IMG/VR virus record: IMGVR_UViG_3300047200_000401
Coordinates: 1-46,947 of that record
DNA from: a virus
Reading direction: 5' to 3' (one strand)
DNA length: 46,947 nucleotides
Shown here one piece after another: positions 16,942-23,670 of the stretch. The notes under the pieces were generated by a model. That model saw nothing but the letters and a program-made list of their open reading frames with translations, ran no database searches and was not told where the DNA came from. The position numbers and the translations under genes are program-made. Positions within the stretch are counted from its first letter, which is position 1. Each line of letters starts with the position of its first letter.

Positions 16942-18276
16942 TTACCCTAACTTCCAAGCGCGAATGTCTCCGTGACTGCGCAGTTGCTGGAACGCGCCGC
17001 TGACAGCATCCACTTGATCGTCATGCGATCCCTGCGGGAAACCTTCAAACTCGTCGAGAAACGCGTTGTTCCACGGTGCCTGTTTGACCTTGACGTTTCC
17101 CGCTTCGGCTGCGCTTGATACGGGCACGGCGCGTTCTGCTTTGGGTCCTGTGCTTTTGACTCCCCAGAAGGGGTAGCCGTTCAGGACTTGCCTGGCGTAA
17201 TAGTCGATTTGGCCGACGCCACTGCTTCCTGGCTCCTGCTCCATGAAAGTTCTTGTGCCAGGCGGGTCTGTCTGGGCCGTCTGCTTTATCAACGCTTCAA
17301 CTTGGGGCGGAGCCTTTCTGATTCGTTTAATGTCTAAGATGTAGAAGACGCCTGTTGCTTCTCCGACCAACGCGCCAACGGTGTAGTCTGGGTCCCTGTT
17401 ACGTTTCGGTTCAGTTGCAGCCATGTCCCAGAACCGCACAGGGTGAAGCGTTGCAGGCGCTTCTTTTTCGATTTGGAACCATTCCCTTAGAAAGATGTTG
17501 CCGCCATGCCGCGCCGTCCATTCTCCGTTGAGGTACTGCATCCGCGTAATCGGATCGAGTTCGGTGAGGCTTTCAACATATTTCTCCCTGTCCAACGAAG
17601 GGTTGTCTTCGAGTTTTGCAGGGATGAACACGCGTCCGTACTGTGAACCTTCAATCATAAAACGCTGTTTAACCCAGTCGTGGCCGATGTTGCCCGGGTT
17701 ACTAGCGGCTCTCATGCGCAACGGAATTGGGCTTTCGGCGGGGCGTCTGAGCCTGCTGAACAGGTAACGGTACTGGCTTTCTAGGAACTGGGTGAGTTCG
17801 TCGAAGCCTATATACTGAAACTCTGCTGATTGGTAGCGAAACTTGTCCTGCTCATGCTCTAGGTTGCCGAATGCTAGCGTTGCGCCTGAAGGGAACGTCC
17901 AGATGTGGTTTAGGCTGTTGAAACGGGCTTTCGATCCGCCGAGCCACTCTTGCGAACGGTCCATCAACGCGCCTGGCAAAGCCAAGTCCGTGAAACTTCG
18001 CCTGAAGATTATCGCTGAGTACTCAGGAATGTCGACAAACTGCAGTGCAGCCATGAGCAACGCATCGCTTTTCCCTCCCCCCGCCGCTCCGCCGTAAAGG
18101 GCTTCGCGGCAGTCCAGCATCAGGAAACTAGCTTGTTTCGGATGCGGCTGGTGCGGAATCCACGGGTTCTCTAGCACGGTTTGCCTGAAGAACTCTATTA
18201 AGTTCTGCTTCAGTTTCTGCCTCGTAGTTTCTGATTGACAAAGTGACAAGTTCACGCCTCTCCGTAACCCTGACAT
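16942..18276 (-). CDS. terL: Terminase large subunit, 444 aa
   Basis: ATP-driven DNA packaging motor and headful/cos nuclease. Walker A is GGAAGGGKS (residues 62-70), Walker B ends YIGFDE (155-160), and SNPGN (192-196) is the coupling motif. The nuclease domain shows Asp284 (FWDMAA), Glu347 (FMEQEPGS) and the C-terminal Asp pair in SHDDQVDAV (419-423). Length is typical. The annotated ATG (18276) overlaps TerS by 149 bases and has no well-spaced binding site. The conserved part starts only near residue 36, so translation may begin at GTG 18177. It is next to TerS and the portal. Confidence 0.93.
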   Translation of the reverse strand: MSGLRRGVNLSLCQSETTRQKLKQNLIEFFRQTVLENPWIPHQPHPKQASFLMLDCREALYGGAAGGGKSDALLMAALQFVDIPEYSAIIFRRSFTDLALPGALMDRSQEWLGGSKARFNSLNHIWTFPSGATLAFGNLEHEQDKFRYQSAEFQYIGFDELTQFLESQYRYLFSRLRRPAESPIPLRMRAASNPGNIGHDWVKQRFMIEGSQYGRVFIPAKLEDNPSLDREKYVESLTELDPITRMQYLNGEWTARHGGNIFLREWFQIEKEAPATLHPVRFWDMAATEPKRNRDPDYTVGALVGEATGVFYILDIKRIRKAPPQVEALIKQTAQTDPPGTRTFMEQEPGSSGVGQIDYYARQVLNGYPFWGVKSTGPKAERAVPVSSAAEAGNVKVKQAPWNNAFLDEFEGFPQGSHDDQVDAVSGAFQQLRSHGDIRAWKLG

Positions 18277-18574
18277 CCTCAGTCGTTTCCAAATGCCTGG
18301 TGATTCCCTGCGAAACCAGACGGGTCAAATGCTTGAAAGCTTCCTTCGCGTCCTTCACTTTCATTTCGCCGTACCGCTTAATCCACTCACCCATCAACGC
18401 GTTCTGAAACTCCCGCGTGTCAAGCAACCTGTGAATCTTCCGCGTCACGCACGAACGGTCCATGCCCAAAGCATCCGCTATTTCCCAGTGCTGCTTACCC
18501 TCAAACAGCATAGCCAACACTCGAGGCGCATCCGTGATGTCGCGAGTGTCCAACTCCGCAAGTTCCTTAGTCAT
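18128..18574 (-). CDS. terS: Terminase small subunit-like DNA-binding protein, 148 aa
   Basis: N-terminal helix-turn-helix (residues about 14-52): RVLAMLFEGKQHWEIADALG followed by MDRSCVTRKIHRLL as recognition helix. A helical oligomerisation region (KVKDAKEAFKHLTRLV) and a charged tail follow. Small terminases have this layout and recognise the packaging site. It lies directly upstream of terL and overlaps it by 149 bases. Its ATG overlaps the stop of the preceding zinc-ribbon gene. Confidence 0.75.
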   Translation of the reverse strand: MTKELAELDTRDITDAPRVLAMLFEGKQHWEIADALGMDRSCVTRKIHRLLDTREFQNALMGEWIKRYGEMKVKDAKEAFKHLTRLVSQGITRHLETTEDVRVTERRELVTLSIRNYEAETEAELNRVLQANRAREPVDSAPAASETS

Positions 18575-18930
18575 TCTTTCACTTCCAAAAGCCTAATCTG
18601 AGAAGGTGACTGAAACCCTACTTCACTAGGGGTCTTTTCAAATAGTCGCCTGTTAGCCATGCTTTCAAGTCCCTTCGGAAAACGGTGAACCATCTTTCGA
18701 GTTTTTCCTGCAAACTTATAGTAGAAATAGTCATCCTCTTGGTCATAATAGAAATTACCATCCTTGCAAAATTTATGTTGCCTAACCTTATCCTGAACAC
18801 CCCATGAATCAGCAAGAGAAGGATACTCACGAACAAAATCAAGCATGTCCATATACTCCCAATACATCTTCCAAAACAACGGCTTCCATAAGGGAGAATC
18901 AGCGTAGCCACACTTTGGACAAACCCTCAT
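18571..18930 (-). CDS. First gene of head operon: zinc-ribbon protein, 119 aa
   Basis: Begins MRVCPKCGYADSPLW, a clear CxxC knuckle; a second Cys lies at HKFCKDG. The remainder is rich in aromatic and charged residues (FYYDQEDDYFYYKFAGK). No enzyme motif is seen. The ATG at 18930 has GGTGAT six bases upstream. As the most upstream gene of the minus-strand late operon, it could be an HNH-like packaging helper or a DNA-binding factor, but HNH residues are not visible. Confidence 0.65.
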   Translation of the reverse strand: MRVCPKCGYADSPLWKPLFWKMYWEYMDMLDFVREYPSLADSWGVQDKVRQHKFCKDGNFYYDQEDDYFYYKFAGKTRKMVHRFPKGLESMANRRLFEKTPSEVGFQSPSQIRLLEVKE

Positions 18931-19087
18931 AAACCAATCACCACAAGTTCAACCAAACCATAACACAAAAAATTCTGTAACCGCTTCAACGGGCAACTCA
19001 ACTTTTTCTGTGTACTATTTGCATCGTTCTTGTTGTTGTGTTGTTGAGCATAGTTGTTATGTGTATTGCTGTACTATGTACTACTAC

Positions 19088-19101
19088 TAGGGTGTACACT
19101 A
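19088..19101. repeat. Palindromic word around GTGTACAC
   Basis: TAGGGTGTACACTA contains an eight-base perfect palindrome (GTGTACAC). Partial versions (GTACTAT, TACTACTA) surround it at 19012-19085 and 19106-19132. It may be a protein-binding site. Confidence 0.4.
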
Positions 19102-19147
19102 TGCTGGGCACTCACTACTACAGTGGCGTACTGTTAGGTCTTGGGTG

Positions 19148-19276
19148 TAGCGTGACACTAGGTCCCCCTGGCTCTGTAGCGTTATGTTCGTGAGTATATT
19201 ATACGGTGTCTTGAGTCTTGCTAGTTTGCTACGAGCGCGTAGCAGAAGCGTGATACTACTCTACAGCGTGATGCTA
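19148..19276. repeat. Three iterons AGCGTGAYRCTA
   Basis: Copies at 19148-19160 (TAGCGTGACACTA), 19246-19258 (AAGCGTGATACTA) and 19264-19276 (CAGCGTGATGCTA). Each is an imperfect inverted repeat. The last two are 18 bases apart, close to two helical turns. They resemble iterons bound by replication or partition proteins. Confidence 0.5.
19228..19243. repeat. Hairpin GCTACG-AGCG-CGTAGC
   Basis: A six-bp stem with a four-base loop. The same stem sequence recurs in the hairpin at 19324-19345. Confidence 0.5.
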
Positions 19277-19323
19277 TTACAAATTAATTGTTGTTGGTGT
19301 GTTTAGGTAACTCGGTGTGGAAT

Positions 19324-19345
19324 TGTGCTACGCCTGCGTAGCACA
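19324..19345. repeat. Hairpin TGTGCTACG-CCTG-CGTAGCACA
   Basis: A perfect nine-bp stem with a four-base loop. It shares its GCTACG/CGTAGC core with the hairpin 96 bases upstream, so the pair may be recognised by the same protein or may extrude as cruciforms. No T-tract follows, so it is not an obvious terminator. Confidence 0.6.
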
Positions 19346-19429
19346 CTGTTAAGACTCACGACACCATAAACCACACAAGAACAAACTTACTGTAATGCAG
19401 ACCCGATTTCATGTCCCGTGAGTATTGGA

Positions 19430-19528
19430 ACCGAACTGCACACCTTTCGTCTTTCTCAAGGACGAGACCACTTCAAGGTAGCACCCTTGCCTATCATGAG
19501 TGTGGCCACACAGATAGGTAGGTTCGGT
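19430..19528. ncRNA. Candidate structured RNA, four-helix fold
   Basis: A seven-bp closing helix (19430-19436 ACCGAAC with 19522-19528 GTTCGGT) encloses three nested hairpins. The first is 19445-19454/19458-19467 (core TCGTC/GACGA). The second is 19474-19478/19485-19489 (CAAGG/CCTTG). The third is 19490-19495/19513-19518 (CCTATC/GATAGG) with an inner GTGT-GGCC-ACAC. The helices do not conflict, so the segment could fold into a compact multi-branch RNA or DNA structure. No tRNA T-arm is present and the size is too large for tRNA. Strand and transcription are unknown. Confidence 0.4.
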
Positions 19529-19627
19529 ATCCGCATTACTATAAGGCCCTACTAGGCCAAGTTGTTAACCACTACACCGTTATTCATCAACGAACACACG
19601 CTGACCTTGCCGTCGTTGTTGGTGATG

Positions 19628-19678
19628 CTGGTGAGTCACCAGACTAGGTGGTAATACTTGGTGCGTTGGTGATTCACG
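19628..19678. promoter_or_regulatory. Operator-like palindromes GGTGA-N-TCACC
   Basis: CTGGTGAGTCACCAG (19628-19642) is a perfect 7-1-7 palindrome. A second, imperfect copy, TGGTGATTCACGG, lies at 19667-19678. The spacing and the position 20-70 bases upstream of the early TATA box suggest binding sites of a dimeric regulator, perhaps one of the winged-helix or ribbon-helix-helix proteins encoded nearby. Confidence 0.5.
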
Positions 19679-19698
19679 GTGTTGTTTGGTGTTGTGTG

Positions 19699-19719
19699 TT
19701 TATAGCGTTAAGTTTATAA
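19699..19719 (+). promoter_or_regulatory. TATA-like promoter of early plus-strand genes
   Basis: Two TATA-like words occur, GTTTATAG (19699-19706) and GTTTATAA (19712-19719). The second would place transcription start near 19738-19744, just ahead of the GAGAGGAA site and ATG of the first gene (19760). The form is archaeal; no bacterial -35 element is evident. Confidence 0.5.
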
Positions 19720-19759
19720 GTGTGTGTGTGGTTAGGTGTTTAGAGAGGAATTGGGAAAC

Positions 19760-19876
19760 ATGACCCGATATGAACGCGTGTGCCTTGACTGTAGACCTGA
19801 AACGTGTGAAGGGTGGCTCACATGCTGGGATCGGCTGCTCGCATCGTATCAGAAACGGAAGGAGGTGAAAGCATGA
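19760..19876 (+). CDS. Cys-rich microprotein, 38 aa
   Basis: Four Cys in the pattern CLDCRPETC-x6-C (residues 8-22), probably a zinc knuckle, with a basic C-terminal helix. ATG at 19760 follows GAGAGGAA. The TGA stop overlaps the ATG of the next gene (ATGA), and its own coding sequence contains that gene's GGAGGTGA site. This is good evidence that it is translated. Function unknown. Confidence 0.65.
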   Translation: MTRYERVCLDCRPETCEGWLTCWDRLLASYQKRKEVKA

Positions 19877-20304
19877 CGCAAGAGTTCTATACGCCTTATG
19901 GTTGGAAGGGTAAGAAGTTTGCGGAAACGGAAAAGCTTAGTTTGAAAGAGATTGCCCAACGGATCAAGCAGGAAATCTTGGGTAAACATCCAGAGATTAC
20001 GGTTTCTGTTTCTACTGAGCATTTTAGCAATGGGTGCGCTGTTAACATTCGTGTTAAGTCTGTTCCGTTCAAGGCTTTTGTGAAAGAGCCTCTTTACCCC
20101 GGTCAGCAAGATAGCAAGTATTTCACGCTTCACTACACGGATAAAGCTAAGGAATTGATCGACGACATTCGACACATCGCAAATCAGTACAGACGAGACG
20201 ATTCTGACGCTCAAATCGACTATTTCAACACTAATTTCTATTGCACGCCAGATTTTGACTATGAACTAAGGCGTAAGGAAGAGATTGAATTAGGCATTCT
20301 GTAG
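19873..20304 (+). CDS. LPD29-like domain protein, 143 aa
   Basis: The body resembles the LPD29 domain found in large polyvalent proteins of phages and plasmids. It has LSLKEIAQRIKQEILGKHP as the first helix, ITVSVSTEHFSNGCAVNIRV as the characteristic strand pair, and later YRRDDSDAQIDYFNTNFYCTPDFDYE. This domain is usually associated with mobile-element conflict or DNA-metabolism proteins; its biochemical role is not known. The ATG at 19873 has GGAGGTG five bases upstream and overlaps the previous stop. It is encoded first in the early cluster. Confidence 0.6.
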   Translation: MTQEFYTPYGWKGKKFAETEKLSLKEIAQRIKQEILGKHPEITVSVSTEHFSNGCAVNIRVKSVPFKAFVKEPLYPGQQDSKYFTLHYTDKAKELIDDIRHIANQYRRDDSDAQIDYFNTNFYCTPDFDYELRRKEEIELGIL

Positions 20305-20369
20305 ACCCCTGATGAGTCTCTGGGATTGGGACGAAACGCCAAAGTTTCTTTTGGTGTCGGGTCGAGAAA

Positions 20370-20507
20370 ATGAACGAGGAACAAAAGAAGATATTTCTCA
20401 AAGCTTGGAACGGAGAACCATTAACGGAAACTGAATATGAAAAGGTAAAACAATTCTTTCCCAGCATTCCCGTATTAGTAAAGCGCGAGATTAGTAAGCC
20501 CCGTTGA
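20370..20507 (+). CDS. Small helical protein, 45 aa
   Basis: A short reading frame with an ATG at 20370 and a typical helical, charged composition (MNEEQKKIFLKAWNGEPLT). It fills the space after the LPD29-like gene. No strong binding site is seen, only a weak GTCGAG ahead of the start. Function unknown. Confidence 0.45.
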   Translation: MNEEQKKIFLKAWNGEPLTETEYEKVKQFFPSIPVLVKREISKPR

Positions 20508-20565
20508 GTCGTTGAAAATTACGACGATGCTCCCTTTTGGGTGCAGGGCTCAAACGAGGTGATCG

Positions 20566-20682
20566 ATGAGAGCGGAATATCAAGCGGTAAATCGCAGTGG
20601 GATCGCGGTTAAGGCGCGCTGTCTGCCAGAGCGTCATGGTAGCCGTGCGAATGATTGTGAGGCTGTGCGCTTAAAGTGTTAA
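20566..20682 (+). CDS. Basic microprotein, 38 aa
   Basis: ATG at 20566 is preceded by GAGGTG at five bases. Three Cys and many Arg/Lys are present (VKARCLPERHGSRANDCEAV). Low information; it could be a small nucleic-acid-binding protein. Confidence 0.4.
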   Translation: MRAEYQAVNRSGIAVKARCLPERHGSRANDCEAVRLKC

Positions 20683-21059
20683 GTTGACTTGTGCAGGGCT
20701 TCTGATTTCCAGATGCATGTTAAAACCGTTTGTCTCTGGGGCTTTCCCAGGTCTTGACTGTCTATGGTCTAGGCATGCATCTTTCAAAGGCAACGACAAA
20801 GTTTAGATTTGCTAAGGCTTCAATGGATGTGGGGTTTCGGCATGGTGTGAAGGCGTTTTTGTTTTCTGGCCTTGCGTGAGATAACCCGCGAGTTAAGCAG
20901 AGACTTTTAGACAGTCACGGAATCCCTGAGCTTGCCGTCTTTTCCAAACAGAGTGAGGGTTTTGCTGATGCGTATAGTTTGGGTGCGTGTCGTGTCGCTT
21001 GGGGGTGTTGCGGTTTACCGCTTGACTTTGAGCCCAAAAACAAAGAGGAGATGAAAAAA
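20683..21059 (+). other. Poorly coded stretch with possible microgenes and a hairpin
   Basis: No gene over 40 codons. A hairpin CTGGG-GCTTT-CCCAG lies near 20738-20752. Two weak frames are present: 20775-20879 (34 aa, ATG, no clear binding site) and 20968-21054 (28 aa, very basic, GAGGG nine bases upstream, ending where the next gene begins). The word GTGCAGGGCT occurs at 20541 and again near 20692. I cannot assign a function. Confidence 0.35.
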
Positions 21060-21383
21060 ATGAGTAGTGAAAATGAAATTTCCGAGTTGTATCAGCGCGT
21101 AAAGAGTCTTGTCGCCTCACATGTAGACATTAGCCTAAGAGATTGCTCAGATTATCATGGACGAATGTTTAGCGTAGGGTTTGAAGATCATAATAACCGT
21201 TATCATTGGGTGGCATTCAACAGTCGCATTTCCCTTAAAAACGCGCTAGAAAAGGCGATAGACAAGTTGGAACATCCTGAGAAAGACTATGTTGACCATG
21301 ATGGGACAGTTTGGGAATCCTCAAGCACATCGTCTTGTTACGGCACAGACCATGTTAAGACATTTTTGGCAACCTTAAGATAA
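21060..21383 (+). CDS. Hypothetical protein, 107 aa
   Basis: ATG at 21060 is chosen because GAGGAG lies nine bases upstream (another ATG at 21051 touches the site). The protein begins with a charged helix, then GRMFSVGFEDHNNRYHWVAF as a beta pair, and ALEKAIDKLEHPEKD as a helix. Two Cys occur in the second half. The alpha/beta layout resembles small early virus proteins, but no family is recognised. Confidence 0.65.
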   Translation: MSSENEISELYQRVKSLVASHVDISLRDCSDYHGRMFSVGFEDHNNRYHWVAFNSRISLKNALEKAIDKLEHPEKDYVDHDGTVWESSSTSSCYGTDHVKTFLATLR

Positions 21384-21405
21384 GGTTAAAAGGTGATGTG
21401 TTGTT

Positions 21406-21960
21406 ATGAGTGTAAAGATAAAAGCTGGATATGCAGACATAGAGTTTACCTACAAAGGTGAAGATGTGGATTTGTGGCTGAAAGCTGTGGATCGGGTAGC
21501 GCATGAGGACATGAAGGATAGGCCTGTCGCTTTCATAGAAACCGAGAACGGACCCTTGTTCCTTTCGCGTGGTATGCTTCGCAAGATCAAGCAGTGCGTC
21601 AGAGATTCTCAGCTTGTCGTGGCCGTTGAGCGGGTTCTCGCTAAGGTTTCTGAGGGTGCATGGAAAGACATAGACCTAGACTTTGGACAAGACTTCAAGC
21701 GTGGAGTGCGCACGGTTTGGAATAGCTTTTCAGCGTTGCCAGATTTTCACCCTGAAAAACAAATCTTAGAAATGCTACGGGAAATTGGGGGGGCTGCAAG
21801 TGTGGAACACATAACTACAGAGCTACTGATGGATCCTGATGCTGGTTATCCTTTGAGTTTCAAGCGGGTCCGAGAGGCTATGCTTCGGCTAGAGAAGCTG
21901 TATCTTGTCGAGTACCACGCGGGCAGCTACAGTTACCGAAACAACATTTTAGGAAGGTGA
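21406..21960 (+). CDS. Winged-helix protein, 184 aa
   Basis: The N-terminal half is an unfamiliar alpha/beta domain (IKAGYADIEFTYKGEDVDLW). The C-terminal 65 residues form a winged helix: ILEMLREIGGAASVEHITTELL, then FKRVREAMLRLEKLYLVEY as recognition helix and wing. It is probably a transcriptional regulator or replication-associated DNA-binding protein, and it lies close to the iteron region. GGTGATG precedes the ATG. Confidence 0.6.
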   Translation: MSVKIKAGYADIEFTYKGEDVDLWLKAVDRVAHEDMKDRPVAFIETENGPLFLSRGMLRKIKQCVRDSQLVVAVERVLAKVSEGAWKDIDLDFGQDFKRGVRTVWNSFSALPDFHPEKQILEMLREIGGAASVEHITTELLMDPDAGYPLSFKRVREAMLRLEKLYLVEYHAGSYSYRNNILGR

Positions 21961-21964
21961 TTTG

Positions 21965-22312
21965 ATGAGTGAAGGCGAATTCAAAAAAAGAGCAGTAAAC
22001 GAAGCCGTAATTGACGTAGATGACATCAAACAAACTATCACAAAAGATAGAGTTCTGATGGTAGAAGTCCCCGAAGAGAAATACATGGTTCGTATGAAAG
22101 ACCTCTTCGCTTGGTTTGATGAGGCGAAAAAAGAATTCCCAATAAAGTTCACATGGCAAGTCATGACTGAAGAACATCAGAATGGAAATAGTACCTATGA
22201 TGAACGAGTTATGCCTAATGCAAAACTACCTGAGAATCGAGCCAATGCTCATATAAACAAGAATGAAGTCATCGATTGGTTTTTGAAGTGGTTTGGGGAG
22301 GTGAATGTGTGA
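21965..22312 (+). CDS. Hypothetical acidic protein, 115 aa
   Basis: Charged helical protein (KKRAVNEAVIDVDDIKQTI, DLFAWFDEAKKEF). ATG at 21965 follows GGAAGGTGA. Its stop overlaps the GTG of the next gene (GTGA), and its end carries that gene's GGAGGTG site. The C-terminal WFLKWFGEV helix is amphipathic. A similar WKLLCKLMEQKIIEFENFGKK ending appears in the gene at 39532, which may be a distant relative. Confidence 0.6.
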   Translation: MSEGEFKKRAVNEAVIDVDDIKQTITKDRVLMVEVPEEKYMVRMKDLFAWFDEAKKEFPIKFTWQVMTEEHQNGNSTYDERVMPNAKLPENRANAHINKNEVIDWFLKWFGEVNV

Positions 22313-22470
22313 CTCAGGGCAAAAAAGTGAATATAATCTTGACTTTGGAAAACAACGAGTTGGTCCGAAGCCGAGCCAGATACAAGGGCGACATGAGCAG
22401 GATAATCAACGAGTGTATAAGTGCTCATCTTAAGCCTGTGGTTTCGGAGCCTTGCACTGCCAGCACCTAA
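22309..22470 (+). CDS. Ribbon-helix-helix-like protein, 53 aa
   Basis: The order strand-helix-helix (KKVNIILTLENNELVRSRAR, then MSRIINECISAHLK) is that of small CopG/Arc-type DNA-binding dimers. GTG at 22309 overlaps the previous stop, with GGGGAGGTG five bases before it. It may autoregulate the early operon through the palindromes at 19628-19678. Confidence 0.6.
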   Translation: MTQGKKVNIILTLENNELVRSRARYKGDMSRIINECISAHLKPVVSEPCTAST

Positions 22471-22515
22471 CGAAGCTGAACAGGTTGAGGCTTTGGCAGC
22501 GCCAGCATTTCCAGA

Positions 22516-22743
22516 TCATTTAGTGGTTTCCTTCTTTGCTGTGGTTAGCCATTCAACGATGTGGGGGACGTGTTCGGACGCGTTTTCGAGGGCTTCATGC
22601 ACTTTGGGGTCTTTCTCTTGCTTGTTTCGCTTGTTGATTTCCAGTTCCAACTCGCACGCCATCTGAATAAGCTGGGTGAAAGTTAGGGTTTTGCGAGTTT
22701 CTAGGTGAAGTTTTTGAATTTTCAGGTGTTCAAAGCAAGTCAT
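22516..22743 (-). CDS. Small helical protein, 75 aa
   Basis: Helical, charged (LTFTQLIQMACELELEINKR). ATG at 22743 overlaps the TGA of the upstream gene (ATGA). Last gene of the minus-strand operon; it converges with the plus-strand early genes across a 45-base gap without a visible terminator. Function unknown. Confidence 0.55.
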   Translation of the reverse strand: MTCFEHLKIQKLHLETRKTLTFTQLIQMACELELEINKRNKQEKDPKVHEALENASEHVPHIVEWLTTAKKETTK

Positions 22744-22994
22744 GGATGGTCTTTTTCCTGCACTTTCTCCCAGTAAAGCCATTCTTTGAAGACGGCTATG
22801 GTTTCGCCTCTCCAATGTTTGCCTTCACGGTCTATATCGTCTGCACTTTGTGTTTTTGCTTCTCTTGCTATGACGAGTTCGCCACGTTCATTGTTGAATG
22901 CTGTGCTATCAGGATATTCTTTTGTTTCAGTTTCCGTAAGCGTTCCAGCGAGTGACATTTTGTTTCTTACAACAACAACGATTTTTGACAACAA
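22740..22994 (-). CDS. Hypothetical protein, 84 aa
   Basis: Starts at one of three consecutive TTG codons (22997, 22994, 22991). GGGAGGTGA just upstream favours 22994. The first 12 residues are hydrophobic (SKIVVVVRNKM), the remainder acidic (TLTETETKEYPDSTAF). It overlaps the end of the winged-helix gene by about 70 bases. Not recognised. Confidence 0.5.
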   Translation of the reverse strand: MLSKIVVVVRNKMSLAGTLTETETKEYPDSTAFNNERGELVIAREAKTQSADDIDREGKHWRGETIAVFKEWLYWEKVQEKDHP

Positions 22995-23409
22995 CAATCA
23001 CCTCCCTTTCAGGGCCTAGTGGAAGAGGCTGTTCCAACATATGGTTAGTCTCATTCTCCAATGCAAGGATTTCCTTCCACAAACGCAGAGCTTTCCAACC
23101 TTTAGCCGTTATTGAATATCTGACTTTTGAAACCGTTTTTGGGCAGTCAGAAAGCAGCATCCGTTTGCTTCTATGATGATTCAGTCTGACGGAATATTCC
23201 GTCTTCTCAATGAATCCTATGTCTGCCAACATAGCAACAATCGGTTTGCTTTTTGTTGATATAATCCCATGGAGCTTGCAAAGGTCGTACAAAGAAGTTG
23301 ACTTTGTTCTACATGTATTGAGGACTTCAAACATCAGTTCAGTTTTATCTCTGTATTTTACCTTTAGGCTTTGGTATGTGTCTTGTGAAAGTTTCAGTTT
23401 TTGGGTCAT
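22927..23409 (-). CDS. Winged-helix transcriptional regulator, 160 aa
   Basis: Residues 20-75 hold a helix-turn-helix (LMFEVLNTCRTKSTSLYDLC, then STKSKPIVAMLADIGFIEK). A wing strand and the phrase KVRYSITAKGWKALRLWKEI follow, typical of archaeal winged-helix regulators where the YSITAKG stretch forms the wing. The last 25 residues are basic with a Cys cluster (RCCCKK). It is encoded downstream of the GTPase/GAP operon and may control it. Confidence 0.7.
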   Translation of the reverse strand: MTQKLKLSQDTYQSLKVKYRDKTELMFEVLNTCRTKSTSLYDLCKLHGIISTKSKPIVAMLADIGFIEKTEYSVRLNHHRSKRMLLSDCPKTVSKVRYSITAKGWKALRLWKEILALENETNHMLEQPLPLGPEREVIVVVKNRCCCKKQNVTRWNAYGN

Positions 23410-23421
23410 GGTTTTACGCCT

Positions 23422-23631
23422 TCAACACGCCATGGGAGAAACGGAGAAGCATCCTTTTTCTAGGATAGGCGGTTCTGCCGTCAGCACACTGTTTTTTTCC
23501 CCGCTGTCACGCTTCAGAGAGTAAGTTTCATTAGCTTTGTGCGGGGGAGGGGGCATTTCTGCCTCTCTTGTTTTGAGGTTCGGCGTGTGCCATTTCCTGC
23601 GAGCATATCCTAAAACGGCTTGCTGAACCAC
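23422..23631 (-). CDS. Doubtful small protein, 69 aa
   Basis: A frame with GTG start at 23631 in the otherwise empty stretch between the TasA-like and winged-helix genes, on the same strand. The composition (PPPPHKANE, few helices) is atypical and the binding site GGGAAAG is weak. The stretch could instead be a 5' untranslated region of the regulator. Confidence 0.3.
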   Translation of the reverse strand: MVQQAVLGYARRKWHTPNLKTREAEMPPPPHKANETYSLKRDSGEKNSVLTAEPPILEKGCFSVSPMAC

Positions 23632-23670
23632 TTACTTTCCCAAAAGGATAGGACTCTCAGGTGTCGACGT

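Larger units (their letters stand above)
18931..19759. other. Large non-coding control region, likely replication origin
   Basis: About 830 bases contain no credible gene, in a genome that is otherwise packed. The region separates the minus-strand head operon from the plus-strand early genes. It holds repeated GTACTAT/TACACTAT words (19080-19105), three AGCGTGAYRCTA iterons, two GCTACG/CGTAGC hairpins, a multi-helix foldable segment (19430-19528) and GGTGA-N-TCACC palindromes (19628-19678). Such a combination fits an origin/partition or regulatory region. No initiator gene was identified. Confidence 0.6.

Noticed and set aside
19430-19528. tRNA reading of the seven-bp closing stem
   Set aside because: The enclosed length is too great, no GTTCRA-type T-loop precedes the 3' stem on either strand, and no anticodon arm of correct size fits.
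18931-19759. CRISPR array
   Set aside because: Repeats are short, irregularly spaced and palindromic, without uniform spacers.
20738-20752. Rho-independent terminator
   Set aside because: The five-bp hairpin is not followed by a T-run.
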